64,000 nucleotides of DNA. It comes from JADKIH01 sp031385005. Lineage in GTDB: Bacteria > Bacteroidota > Bacteroidia > AKYH767-A > 2013-40CM-41-45. Below the pieces are notes generated by a model. That model was not told the DNA's origin, searched no databases, and was given only the letters and a program-made list of their open reading frames with translations. Below, one piece after another: positions 16,684 to 25,694 of this stretch (position 1 is the first letter of the stretch; the number at the start of each line of letters is the position of its first letter). The stretch is from positions 62,001 through 126,000 of the forward strand of contig JANNBB010000013.1 in the NCBI GenBank assembly GCA_031385005.1. The letters are read 5' to 3'. The position numbers were made by a program, and so were the translations under genes.

Positions 16684-17573
16684 AATGAATTACGTCTCAA
16701 TCGTATTAAATTAGCCCGGCCTCCTCTACCTTCATCGGAAATAAATAGGTCGCCATCAGAAGAAAAAATAATGCCTTCGGGCTGCTTATAAATTTCGGGG
16801 TTGAGCCGGAGGGCAAATTTAATATTTCCCGTATATGTCATAACAAGAAGGGTTTTTCCTTCCGCAGAAAGTAAGTATATGTCGTCCGAAAAAGGATCAA
16901 TGGCCAGGTCAGACGGATCGAAACGATTTTTTATTTTATCGGAGTTTTTTCCCATCAATCGACTGAAAATATTCGGAGTATCGGAAGATGTGATGTGAGC
17001 GATTACCGAATCGGGATCAATTTGATAAATCGGAGTTTCGTCGAGGATACCTGTAACCGGATTAAATCGATAGATGGCCTTATTTCCACGCGGTGCAGTT
17101 CCTTTTTCCGGTTTGCCTTTGCAAGCAACGAGCAAACAGTTTCTTTTAAAATCGTAGCACAGACCTTCACAATTATTCTCCTTCGACAAGAAAGTTTTAT
17201 AACTGTTGGTGTAAACATTTTCTTGCAAAGCGTCTACCTGAGAAATTACTCCATTGCTGCAAAGAACATACAAGGTATCGTTAATATTTGCTATGCCTTC
17301 GTAATCATTATCACTTCCAAATGATACAGTATTTCTAAGCTTTTCTTTTTTAATATCGTAAAATAAAATTTTTCCTTTCTCATCCTGAACACAAGCCAAT
17401 TCATTTTTTTTATAAAAAGTAATCCCCGAAATCTCATGAAGTGTTTTGGGAAGATTGATTACTTCATCCGGATGATTGAAATCGAAAGGCAATAGATTTT
17501 TTTCAGGATTATTACAGCCTGATAAAAACAGTACTAATAAAAAGATGGAAAAAGGAATGGAGTGGTCATTCAT
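16680..17573 (-). CDS. SdiA-regulated-like lipoprotein
   Basis: 297 residues. Signal with lipobox (FLLVLFLSGC, Cys at ~20) predicts an outer-membrane or periplasmic lipoprotein. The remainder resembles SdiA-regulated/YjiK beta-propellers: LHEISGITFY, NDYEGIANIND, NNCEGLCYD, DPSDLAIDPFSDDIYLLSAEG, YKQPEGIIFSSDGDLFISDEG. These E-G and D-G repeats suggest blades, possibly Ca-binding. It shares 4 bp with the HAD gene. No enzymatic role can be read. Confidence 0.75.
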   Translation of the reverse strand: MNDHSIPFSIFLLVLFLSGCNNPEKNLLPFDFNHPDEVINLPKTLHEISGITFYKKNELACVQDEKGKILFYDIKKEKLRNTVSFGSDNDYEGIANINDTLYVLCSNGVISQVDALQENVYTNSYKTFLSKENNCEGLCYDFKRNCLLVACKGKPEKGTAPRGNKAIYRFNPVTGILDETPIYQIDPDSVIAHITSSDTPNIFSRLMGKNSDKIKNRFDPSDLAIDPFSDDIYLLSAEGKTLLVMTYTGNIKFALRLNPEIYKQPEGIIFSSDGDLFISDEGRGGRANLIRLRRNSF

Positions 17574-17699
17574 TAGAATTGCAAATGTCTTCTATCTGAA
17601 TTAGTATTGGATGAATAAGTGGTGTTTAAAAAGGCAAGCAATTCTTGATAAATTTATGCTGAAACGGCAACTCCATCAATGTCAAATGTGAAAGCCCAA

Positions 17700-19067
17700 T
17701 TATTTATTGGGAAACCGGTTTATTTCATCTTTAAACCAATGCAAATAATGCTCTATTTGGGACGCCAAATAGTAAGGAAGACTTAGTAAATAATAACTTT
17801 TATTTCCTGTTGTTTCAACATTTGTAATGTTCAATTCTCCGGCATAGAATCGAATGGCCATATTATGCGGGGCAAGCTCCATATATATGTGCAAAGATTT
17901 CAATTTTCCTACAACACCGGATTTTACTTCTATTGGTATCAGTTTTCCTTCGAAAGAATAAAGATAATCAACTTCAGCAGCTGAAGTTTTCTTTTCTCTT
18001 ACCCAAAAATGCAATTTACTGAGTGCATTGAATTGAGGTGCTAAAAGTTCCTGACCGATGAGGTGTTCAATGACGGTCCCCTGATATACGGTATTCAAAT
18101 CCAACGTTCCAATAATTTCTTTTTGTACGCCGAGAAAATAATTCATCATTCCCGTATCCAATACATGCAAACGCGGCGATTTTTTTAAATCTGGAGATAA
18201 GGGAAGTGTTGCTCCGGTATTTGGATAAACGAGGGATAAGAGCATAGCTTTTTCTAAAACTCTCAAAGCTTCTCCCATCTCTCTTGAACCGTAATTCGAT
18301 TTTCCAAAACCCTGAAATTTTATTCGTTTACCTGCATAAATCCAGGAAGCATGCATGGCATGCCTAATCCATTGAACTTGCCCGGATCCAAAAGCGTATT
18401 TTTCTACATCGTCAGAATAGGAGACGATTAATGATTCGTAGATATTATTTAAAGATACAATATCCTTGTTGACCACATATTGATTTACAATTTCCGGCAT
18501 ACCACCTATTAAGGCATAGGTCTGAAATAGTTTTAATAATTTCTCGTTTGCGAATTTGGAAATTGGAATATTTTCAAGTTGTTTCAATGCAGCTGTTTCG
18601 CTAAGTGCTTCCAAAAATTCAGGAAAGGAAACAGGTCGTACAACTAGAAATTCTACCCGACCGACAGGAAAACTTACATCTTTATTAAAGAGTGTTTCAA
18701 GCAGCGAACCGGCAGCAATAATATAAATGTTTTTCGCTTCTTCGTAAAAGTAGCGGAGTATATTTAAAGCTTCGGGTACTTCCTGAATTTCATCAATGAA
18801 AAGTAACGTTTTCTGTTTTTTTGAATACTCTTTATTCTTAATGAAAAATATTGTTTGCAGTAGTGTATCTATGTTACTGAATTGTTCAAACGGCTGTTTA
18901 TCTTCACTTAGCTCTAAGTTTAGATAAATATAATTTTCAAATTGAGCCGCAAACTTATTCACTACGGTGGTTTTGCCTACTTGCCGAGCACCCCTTAAAA
19001 CCAAGGGCTTACGATCTTTTCGAAGGGCCCATTTTTCAAGCTCAGATATCACTTTTCTATTGAACAT
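17700..19067 (-). CDS. AAA-family ATPase with C-terminal DUF4143
   Basis: 455 residues. Walker A GARQVGKT at 26-33, Walker B LLFIDEIQE at about 88-96, and a C-terminal DUF4143 region (HFWVREKKTSAAEVDYLY, IPIEVKSG) that resembles a PD-(D/E)xK nuclease-like fold. Such proteins are common, multicopy and uncharacterised in Bacteroidota and archaea; some are suspected of toxin- or defence-related roles. It lies between a housekeeping gene and the CRISPR leader, transcribed away from the array. Three tandem ~33-bp repeats sit directly at its start. Confidence 0.85.
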   Translation of the reverse strand: MFNRKVISELEKWALRKDRKPLVLRGARQVGKTTVVNKFAAQFENYIYLNLELSEDKQPFEQFSNIDTLLQTIFFIKNKEYSKKQKTLLFIDEIQEVPEALNILRYFYEEAKNIYIIAAGSLLETLFNKDVSFPVGRVEFLVVRPVSFPEFLEALSETAALKQLENIPISKFANEKLLKLFQTYALIGGMPEIVNQYVVNKDIVSLNNIYESLIVSYSDDVEKYAFGSGQVQWIRHAMHASWIYAGKRIKFQGFGKSNYGSREMGEALRVLEKAMLLSLVYPNTGATLPLSPDLKKSPRLHVLDTGMMNYFLGVQKEIIGTLDLNTVYQGTVIEHLIGQELLAPQFNALSKLHFWVREKKTSAAEVDYLYSFEGKLIPIEVKSGVVGKLKSLHIYMELAPHNMAIRFYAGELNITNVETTGNKSYYLLSLPYYLASQIEHYLHWFKDEINRFPNK

Positions 19068-19152
19068 TGCACAAAGTTATGGTAAAAAATACAATAATTT
19101 GCTACAAAGTAATGGTAAAAATGTAAAATATTTGCTATAAAGTTATGGTAAA
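19067..19152 (-). repeat. Three tandem 32-33-bp repeats overlapping the ATPase start
   Basis: Copies at 19067-19086, 19099-19119 and 19132-19152, consensus on + TTGCTAYAAAGTWATGGTAA. On minus, the copy nearest the gene holds TAACTTTG, a perfect -7 box, 5 bp before the ATG; the other two have one mismatch each (TTACTTTG, TAACTTTA). This suggests an operator array or repeated promoter units controlling the ATPase. Confidence 0.6.
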
Positions 19153-19418
19153 TTTTCTTCAAAAAGCTTAATTCATCCCGGTATTTCAATTTTCGGTAAT
19201 TCTTAAAGCGGTAATAAACAAAATCGTAAAATGATTTTTTTATCTAATTTCTATTGGCAGTTTTTATTAATAAATGGTTTTGAGTTTTAACTCCTGAAGA
19301 TTTTTACATTTGTAGAATTAAAAAAATGCCGACCGATTTCCGGATATTCCTTTTAATAAAGGGTTGTAAGGGGTCGGTCTTAAACACCTGTTTCAGAATT
19401 TAATTGACCACTGAATTG
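19153..19418 (+). promoter_or_regulatory. CRISPR leader with predicted promoter
   Basis: AT-rich, gene-free, directly upstream of the first repeat in crRNA orientation. TTTG (19279-19282), 22 bp, TACATTTG (19305-19312) fit the promoter pattern at the wide end of spacing, giving a start near 19318. Between it and the array lies a stem-loop: GACCGA (19331-19336) with TCGGTC (19374-19379), enclosing a smaller CCTTT/AAAGG hairpin at 19349-19362. Confidence 0.5.
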
Positions 19419-20774
19419 GTTGTGATTTGCTTTCAAAATGTATCTTTGACTTATTGACGAACAACAAGCGGCTCACAACTTAGAACGCTCAAAGGGTTGT
19501 GATTTGCTTTCAAAATGTATCTTTGACTTATTGACGAACAACGTGGAAACTCTTTTTTTTAATATGGTAGTAGTTGTGATTTGCTTTCAAAATGTATCTT
19601 TGACTTATTGACGAACAACGAAGTCTTGTTATCAGCTATGGTAGAGGTAGTTGTGATTTGCTTTCAAAATGTATCTTTGACTTATTGACGAACAACTGTG
19701 TTTGTTGGAAAACTATTTGTTTCCAAGTTGTGATTTGCTTTCAAAATGTATCTTTGACTTATTGACGAACAACAATTGGATTTTGCATAGCGAGTATAGC
19801 CAAGTTGTGATTTGCTTTCAAAATGTATCTTTGACTTATTGACGAACAACTTGATTCATTCAGAGGCGAAGACGTTTTTAGTTGTGATTTGCTTTCAAAA
19901 TGTATCTTTGACTTATTGACGAACAACTTTTCTATGTAAGACGATCCTTGTACTTGAGTTGTGATTTGCTTTCAAAATGTATCTTTGACTTATTGACGAA
20001 CAACCTGACAAATTGTTGATCGTGTCCGCTGACAGTTGTGATTTGCTTTCAAAATGTATCTTTGACTTATTGACGAACAACACAATCAAAATTACCTACT
20101 GGCTTACTCATGTTGTGATTTGCTTTCAAAATGTATCTTTGACTTATTGACGAACAACAGAGTCTTTCCTTCAGAGAATTCACTCAATGTTGTGATTTGC
20201 TTTCAAAATGTATCTTTGACTTATTGACGAACAACTCTATATAAGCTTTCAGCCTCAACCCTTCTGTTGTGATTTGCTTTCAAAATGTATCTTTGACTTA
20301 TTGACGAACAACAATTTAAAACTTTCTTAGTGAGAGTTTCTAAGTTGTGATTTGCTTTCAAAATGTATCTTTGACTTATTGACGAACAACGTTTTTTGAA
20401 CACCCAGAAGTACGAGTGAGTTGTGATTTGCTTTCAAAATGTATCTTTGACTTATTGACGAACAACTAATATTCCCACCGGCCGTGCCGTTTTGAGGTTG
20501 TGATTTGCTTTCAAAATGTATCTTTGACTTATTGACGAACAACCAACTCGCCTTTCAGTCCCTGCAGGAACTGGTTGTGATTTGCTTTCAAAATGTATCT
20601 TTGACTTATTGACGAACAACAAGAAGTGAATAATGCCAAAGCACTAATATGTTGTGATTTGCTTTCAAAATGTATCTTTGACTTATTGACGAACAACAAC
20701 ATTATTTTGCAATACAATGTCAGAGTGGTTGTGATTTGCTTTCAAAATGTATCTTTGACTTATTGACGAACAAC
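19419..20774 (+). CRISPR. Type II-C CRISPR array, 18 repeats and 17 spacers
   Basis: The 47-bp repeat starts GTTGTGATTTGCTTTC and ends GACGAACAAC, with a 5-bp inverted terminus GTTGT/ACAAC. Repeats start at 19419, 19496, 19573, 19650, 19727, 19804, 19881, 19958, 20035, 20112, 20189, 20266, 20344, 20420, 20497, 20574, 20651 and 20728. All 18 read as identical, with no decayed terminal repeat. Spacers are 30 bp except the twelfth (31) and thirteenth (29). Orientation is + because the tracrRNA anti-repeat pairs with repeat positions 2-24 read on +. Minus-strand frames through the array are artefacts of the repeats. Confidence 0.99.
19420..19448 (+). promoter_or_regulatory. Promoter match inside each CRISPR repeat (first copy shown)
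   Basis: Repeat positions 2-4 are TTG and positions 23-30 are TATCTTTG, separated by 18 bp: both boxes of the Bacteroidota housekeeping promoter. Copies recur in all 18 repeats. Transcription would begin near repeat positions 34-37, 10-14 bases before the spacer. Type II-C arrays of Neisseria are known to use promoters inside repeats; use of these boxes here is inferred. Confidence 0.55.
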
Positions 20775-20853
20775 ATACCTGCTATTATCGCTGTAATCTT
20801 CAATTAGTTACACAGGGTTTGTCAATAAAAAAAGAAGGTGTTTAACAAACAAA

Positions 20854-20878
20854 AATCCGGAATACCTCCGGATTTTTT
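20854..20878. terminator. Bidirectional terminator between array and cas2
   Basis: AATCCGG (20854-20860), 7-base loop, CCGGATT (20868-20874), A-run before and T-run after. It suits both the + array transcript and the converging minus cas operon, whose last stop is at 20892. Confidence 0.85.
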
Positions 20879-20891
20879 GTTTCTAATAAAT

Positions 20892-21236
20892 CTAAAAAAG
20901 TTCCAGTTGCTGAGGAATATTTGGTAATTCGACCGGCTTTTTACCATAGAAAAGCTCCATAGCTCCGAATTGTTTATCTGTAATTTGTAAAATTCCGATT
21001 TTCCCATATTCAGGTAAATTATTTTTTACTCTTTTGCTATGCACATTGGCATTTTCAGAACTTGAACTATGCCTTACATACATGCTAAACTGAAACATAC
21101 TAAATCCATCAATAAGTAATTCTTTTCTGAATCTCGCTGCAACTTTTCGCTCCTTTTTTGTCTCAGTAGGTAGGTCATACATAACAAGTGTCCACATAAT
21201 TCTGTAAGCATTTAAGCGATCAGTACTTATTGACAT
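20892..21236 (-). CDS. cas2: CRISPR-associated protein Cas2 (type II)
   Basis: Forms the dimer core of the Cas1-Cas2 spacer integrase. 114 residues: RIMWTLVMYDLPTETKKERK is the Cas2 first strand with the conserved Asp, followed by FRKELLIDGFSMFQFSMYVR and a C-terminal GILQITDKQF strand. The tail ends PNIPQQLELF. It is the last gene of the cas operon, 11 bp after cas1 and ahead of a terminator. No csn2 or cas4 accompanies it, which defines subtype II-C. Confidence 0.95.
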   Translation of the reverse strand: MSISTDRLNAYRIMWTLVMYDLPTETKKERKVAARFRKELLIDGFSMFQFSMYVRHSSSSENANVHSKRVKNNLPEYGKIGILQITDKQFGAMELFYGKKPVELPNIPQQLELF

Positions 21237-21247
21237 TTTAAACTGAC

Positions 21248-22189
21248 TTATATAAATTCAGGATACATTAATTTTCGTTGCCCTCCATTGAAACATTTTA
21301 CCAAACTGACGGCTGTTCGCTGAGTAGCATTCATGAGCGGACTTTTTTCGCCATCGATCAAAACATCCATTGCCGGAATTTTTAACAGTAACATTTTTAT
21401 TTCTTTCGAAATATCTTCTTGAATGCCGGTTGTTTCAATTATGCTATAAACGACTTTGTCTACAAAAGGACGATAAGGTTCCATTAGATCATCGGCCAGG
21501 CAATATGCATTGTAACGGTTATGATGAAAAATACCCAAGGTTGGTAATAAGCCGGCACCAACAATGCTTCTCGCCATGGTCGCCCGCAAAAGGGCATAAC
21601 CGTAATTCAGGTAATTATTGGGTGGTAATCCTTCTCGGAATCGTTTAAAGGAATTCACTGTAGGGAGGAACCGAAAAATATTACCCCAATAATATGCTGC
21701 TGCTACTGCCTCGGAATTATCCGCATCACCGCTTTTTACATTTCTGTAAAGGGGTATTAAATAGCCGTTATCAATGTTTTTGCCGGCAAACATTGCTGCC
21801 TGATTCTTTATTTTTTGTGAAATGGTCTGAGCCCACAATTGTTTTTTCAGAGGTTCAGACGCTTCTAACTGCGACCGGAACCGTTCATTTTGAATTGTGT
21901 TACCACACAAGGGAAGCATCAATCCGGTAGGGTGGTGCGTACTGTCGCAGGTAATAAGCGCTGTATTATTTTCAAGCAATGCCTCTATTAATCCATGTGT
22001 TATGGTAATTTGCTTATGATCTAAAACGACAATGCCAATATCTTCAACCGGAATACTGGCAGAAGCTTCTTTTTTAAAATGTTCCGGCAAAGTATCGTTT
22101 TTCTCTACTTCGGGTAAACGCAAAACTAATTGAGCATTTGAAAGACTCAAATATGAGGGGTTTCCGAAGTAGAGGGTGCGTTTAATCAT
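21248..22189 (-). CDS. cas1: CRISPR-associated endonuclease Cas1 (type II)
   Basis: Metal-dependent integrase that inserts new spacers. 313 residues starting MIKRTLYFGNPSYLSL, a typical type II Cas1 beginning. Likely active-site residues are Glu160 (NSEAVAAAYYW), His222/His223 (LGIFHHNRYN) and Asp233/Asp234-Glu237 (LADDLMEPYRPF). Its first 8 bp overlap the end of cas9, indicating translational coupling. All catalytic segments are intact, so spacer acquisition should be possible. Confidence 0.96.
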   Translation of the reverse strand: MIKRTLYFGNPSYLSLSNAQLVLRLPEVEKNDTLPEHFKKEASASIPVEDIGIVVLDHKQITITHGLIEALLENNTALITCDSTHHPTGLMLPLCGNTIQNERFRSQLEASEPLKKQLWAQTISQKIKNQAAMFAGKNIDNGYLIPLYRNVKSGDADNSEAVAAAYYWGNIFRFLPTVNSFKRFREGLPPNNYLNYGYALLRATMARSIVGAGLLPTLGIFHHNRYNAYCLADDLMEPYRPFVDKVVYSIIETTGIQEDISKEIKMLLLKIPAMDVLIDGEKSPLMNATQRTAVSLVKCFNGGQRKLMYPEFI

Positions 22190-25100
22190 TTATAATTGAA
22201 ATCTTATTTGTATTGCTAATTCTTACTTTTATACCATTAAAAGAAGTTGCTCTATATTGTAAAAATCTACCTAAATCTCTTAAATATGATTTGTATTTAT
22301 TATCTCCGAGCTTATTATCTAAATGATGTAACAAACGATATTGCTTAGGAGCGATGTCTTGCACCTTGTAGAGATATTTACTAATTAAAGCAAAGCTGTT
22401 TTGTTCTATCGCACTTTCCAACTCTTGTTTATCCATACCAATAACGAACATTTCATTTTTCTGTAAACTATTAATAAACTTATATCCCTTTTTGTAATTA
22501 TATTCGATAACAGGCAATTTATTTTTTTTCCTTTCAAACGCTTCAAAAAAAGTGACGCAATCTTCTTCACGCTTGCCTACTTCATCTTCATAAATAGCTA
22601 TATGATGATTATTGCCTTCAATGAAAAAATCAACGGGCTTTTTATTTGTTATTGATTTTGCCTGTTTATCATTTAAAGTAAATCCATTTGCTCTTTCATG
22701 TAAGGCTGGGTAATCACTACCGCCAGTAAACATCCTTATTGTTTTAATTGGGATTTTCTTTTTTTCATTTATATAAATTGGTTTTTCTTGAAGATTCTTA
22801 AAATTATTCAATGCCTTTTGTACATCATCCCGATATGTTTTTCCATTTTCAAATCCTTCATTTAATCTTTTTAAAATGACATTTCTAATTCCTTTATCTA
22901 CAATTGCATCAATCGTTTTCTTTATCTTATCTTCTTCAATTGCAATTTCCGTTTTTGTTTTCGTATCTTTTGACTTTTTAATTGATACGGTTTCTTTTCC
23001 TGTAAATAAAAAACCTTGCACTCCAATTCCTACTTTATATTTTTTTACAATCTTTTTTTCAAATTTTATTTCTTTTGTCTTTTTATCTTTTACATATTGT
23101 TGAATAGAGCCATAAACGCCTTCCTGATGCAATGCTCCTCTTGGAACAAGTGTTTCTTGCCCAAAGTTTTTAGGGGCTTTACCCCATTTATCTAACCCAA
23201 CTTTTTTAAATGTTGCAACCTTCGTCCCTGCTTTATATGAAACTAAAATATTTGCAACATTTTTTTTTACTGTTTCATATTCAAATGGAATTTTAGTTTT
23301 AATTGCTACGGGTTTTAAATCTTGTGGTTTATCAAAAAAAGTATTTAATCGGTTTAACTGCTCAATATGACTTTGTTTTGTGCAGGCAATAACAATTGCA
23401 TCCACCGCATGATGTCTATTGTCATTTCGTTTTGTCCAATCCTTAATTACTTTTCTTTTTTGCCCGTTTATTTCCTTCGTTTCAATTTCATCTGGTGAAA
23501 CCCTCTCAAAATTCAAATCCATTAATACATTATCATAGCCCCAATTATGGCGTAAATAGTCGGTAACAGTACCACTTGTACTAGTTACATTTTTACATAC
23601 TGTTCTTAAAATTTCCAATGTTTTTTTTGTAATGTACCTTGTTTCGTTGAGTTGGCGACTAATAAAATCATCGGGTATGTCATTCCCTGACATTAACAAA
23701 TTATTTCTTTTTGCTTTTGATAATTTTGTTCGCTTGAGGCACTCTTCATATTGATGAAGCAGTTCGGCACTTTTGTTTTTCATATAATCATAGGCAGTCT
23801 GATTGTCCTTTTCTTTGTTTATGTGAACCCGTGCAATTGTTTTATTATTTAACGAATCATCAAAGTATCTTGACTTAGGAATAATATGTTCAATTTCATA
23901 TTTAGCTCTATCAAATAAATCTTCTAACTCAATTGCTTTATTAGGTTCGTATGGACTACATCTATCAAACTCTTTCCAGAGCTTATATTTTTCAATATCC
24001 TTTTTTGAAGGTTTTGTGATATGCTCTTTAACAAGGTCATAGTTTTTTTTATTCTCTGCCTCATTTTCTTGATTGAGTTTTGTAATTCGTTGCCTTTCTT
24101 TCGCATTTTTCTTTAAATCACGAGCAAGTTCAATTCTAATTTCATCAAATAAATATCCGTCTTTATTTAACCCTTTTAGAAGATTGATTAATTGATTTAG
24201 AATTTTTTCGACTGTCGGATTTCTTAATTCATTCGATTTAAAATTAGTTAATTTTTCAATACTAATAATTACTCTCGCTTCATTTTGCACTTTCGTTAAA
24301 CTTTCAGAATGATTATACCCAGCTTCATTGCAAGCCTTATCATACATTAATCCTTCTCTTAAATGAGGAATTAATTTTCTAGCAGCTCGCGTACTTAATG
24401 CTGCAAAATCATTTTTTAGAGATAGTTTTAAAACTCCAGTAATCAATTCATCATTAAAAAAAAATTTCTCTTTCAATTTTTTTTTAATATCATTCGCTTC
24501 TTCCGTAGCATATAATAAATGCCACATTTTAAAAAGAGGATGTTCCGTAAAATTGTTTTGCAACGCATCAAAATCTTCAAATATTGTTTCATCAATATTG
24601 TGGTATTTCAATAAATTAATGAGTTTTACCTTAAATACAAAACCTTTTATCTGCTTTTCAAAATTTGTTTTATAGTTTTTCGTGTACCCTTCGGGTTTAT
24701 ATCTTTTTAATAAACCTTTTTCGGTAATATTTTCATTGGCGTTTAGATAATTAAATAAATCAATTTTTTCCTCAGTAGAAAGTTCGGTTTCATTATTATA
24801 TTTATCTTTAATACGAACTTTATTTACATCTTGCCATAAACGCAATTCCTCTGCGATAGGAGAAGATACGGGCATACATTTATGTTTTAATTCAAACCTA
24901 CATTCGCTAATTAAATGTTTCTGAGATTTTAATTTCCGCTTATAGTAAATAATTTTATTACGGATTATTTCTTTGTTTTTTTCATTAAGAAATTCGGGGT
25001 AAAATTCTTTTTGCTTTTCCCAAATCAGGTCAAACTCATGTTTGTATTCATCTACTAAAAAAATATTCTCTTTATCATCACCTGATTTTATTCTATGGAT

Positions 25101-25634
25101 TGGATCTTCTAAAAGCTTATGATAGAAGTAGCTTCCAATAGTTTTATAGTTTATGTATATGTTTTTGCTACTCTCCCTAATTTTTTCAACATATTTTGTG
25201 TCCTTATCTTCTTCGCTTTGCCCTTTTCTGCTATCAAAATAACCTCTTTTTTGATTGAGATGAAACCATATACGAGCCAATTCCGGCAAAGTTATTTTTT
25301 CAGTTAACGCTTTATTTCTTAAACCGTATAACCCCAATGAATCTAATTTAAATAATTCAGGTTGAATAGGAAAGAGATTATTCTCTTTCAAAAACTTATT
25401 TAAGTAATGTTTCCTTAATTTATATCTATGGGTATTTCGTCTTATACTTCTTTTTGTTTGCCGATCTTGATTTTTTGAAGTAGCTACGCCTTTACTAAAA
25501 TTATTCGAGGTTTCTGTATCAATCGGAATGATTCTTACTCCAGAAGTAATTAAATTTTGTTTTTCATTATTTTCTTGAACTATTGCCCAACCAATAGAAG
25601 CAACTCCTAAGTCTAGCCCTAAAACAGTTTTCAT
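22182..25634 (-). CDS. cas9: Type II-C CRISPR RNA-guided endonuclease Cas9
   Basis: RNA-guided double-strand DNA nuclease. 1150 residues. RuvC-I has Asp8 in GLDLGVASIGW; an Arg-rich bridge helix follows (residues ~55-85, QDRQTKRSIRRNTHRYKLRK); a helical REC region runs to ~490; RuvC-II has Glu502 in IRIELARDL; the HNH domain has His583 in YEIEHIIPKSRYFDDS; RuvC-III has His742 and Asp745 in RHHAVDAIV. The last ~350 residues are the wedge/PAM-interacting part. All catalytic residues are present. First gene of the cas9-cas1-cas2 operon, divergent from the tracrRNA. I found no TAnnTTTG promoter close upstream. The PAM cannot be read from sequence. Confidence 0.98.
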   Translation of the reverse strand: MKTVLGLDLGVASIGWAIVQENNEKQNLITSGVRIIPIDTETSNNFSKGVATSKNQDRQTKRSIRRNTHRYKLRKHYLNKFLKENNLFPIQPELFKLDSLGLYGLRNKALTEKITLPELARIWFHLNQKRGYFDSRKGQSEEDKDTKYVEKIRESSKNIYINYKTIGSYFYHKLLEDPIHRIKSGDDKENIFLVDEYKHEFDLIWEKQKEFYPEFLNEKNKEIIRNKIIYYKRKLKSQKHLISECRFELKHKCMPVSSPIAEELRLWQDVNKVRIKDKYNNETELSTEEKIDLFNYLNANENITEKGLLKRYKPEGYTKNYKTNFEKQIKGFVFKVKLINLLKYHNIDETIFEDFDALQNNFTEHPLFKMWHLLYATEEANDIKKKLKEKFFFNDELITGVLKLSLKNDFAALSTRAARKLIPHLREGLMYDKACNEAGYNHSESLTKVQNEARVIISIEKLTNFKSNELRNPTVEKILNQLINLLKGLNKDGYLFDEIRIELARDLKKNAKERQRITKLNQENEAENKKNYDLVKEHITKPSKKDIEKYKLWKEFDRCSPYEPNKAIELEDLFDRAKYEIEHIIPKSRYFDDSLNNKTIARVHINKEKDNQTAYDYMKNKSAELLHQYEECLKRTKLSKAKRNNLLMSGNDIPDDFISRQLNETRYITKKTLEILRTVCKNVTSTSGTVTDYLRHNWGYDNVLMDLNFERVSPDEIETKEINGQKRKVIKDWTKRNDNRHHAVDAIVIACTKQSHIEQLNRLNTFFDKPQDLKPVAIKTKIPFEYETVKKNVANILVSYKAGTKVATFKKVGLDKWGKAPKNFGQETLVPRGALHQEGVYGSIQQYVKDKKTKEIKFEKKIVKKYKVGIGVQGFLFTGKETVSIKKSKDTKTKTEIAIEEDKIKKTIDAIVDKGIRNVILKRLNEGFENGKTYRDDVQKALNNFKNLQEKPIYINEKKKIPIKTIRMFTGGSDYPALHERANGFTLNDKQAKSITNKKPVDFFIEGNNHHIAIYEDEVGKREEDCVTFFEAFERKKNKLPVIEYNYKKGYKFINSLQKNEMFVIGMDKQELESAIEQNSFALISKYLYKVQDIAPKQYRLLHHLDNKLGDNKYKSYLRDLGRFLQYRATSFNGIKVRISNTNKISIIND

Positions 25635-25660
25635 TTATTTTTTATATAAGTAGTTATTAT

Positions 25661-25691
25661 TTTTGTCAATTAATTATTTTAAGTATATTTG
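25661..25691 (+). promoter_or_regulatory. Predicted tracrRNA promoter
   Basis: TTTTG (25661-25665), 18 bp, TATATTTG (25684-25691). Both boxes are perfect. Spacing is the same 18 bp as in the repeat-embedded promoter. The expected start falls at 25695-25698, the first base of the anti-repeat. Confidence 0.7.
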
Positions 25692-25694
25692 TTC

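Noticed and set aside
19331..19379. Leader stem-loop as a terminator of the ATPase side
   Set aside because: The ATPase is transcribed the other way and no T-run follows the stem.
20221..20717. Minus-strand frames through the array encoding repeated SSISQRYILKANHN-type segments
   Set aside because: They are translations of the CRISPR repeats; the repeated peptide is exactly the repeat period.
25641..25669. TTGACA-N17-TATAAA on minus as a cas9 promoter
   Set aside because: Looks like sigma-70, but Bacteroidota housekeeping promoters differ and this would start transcription at the ATG; chance in AT-rich DNA.
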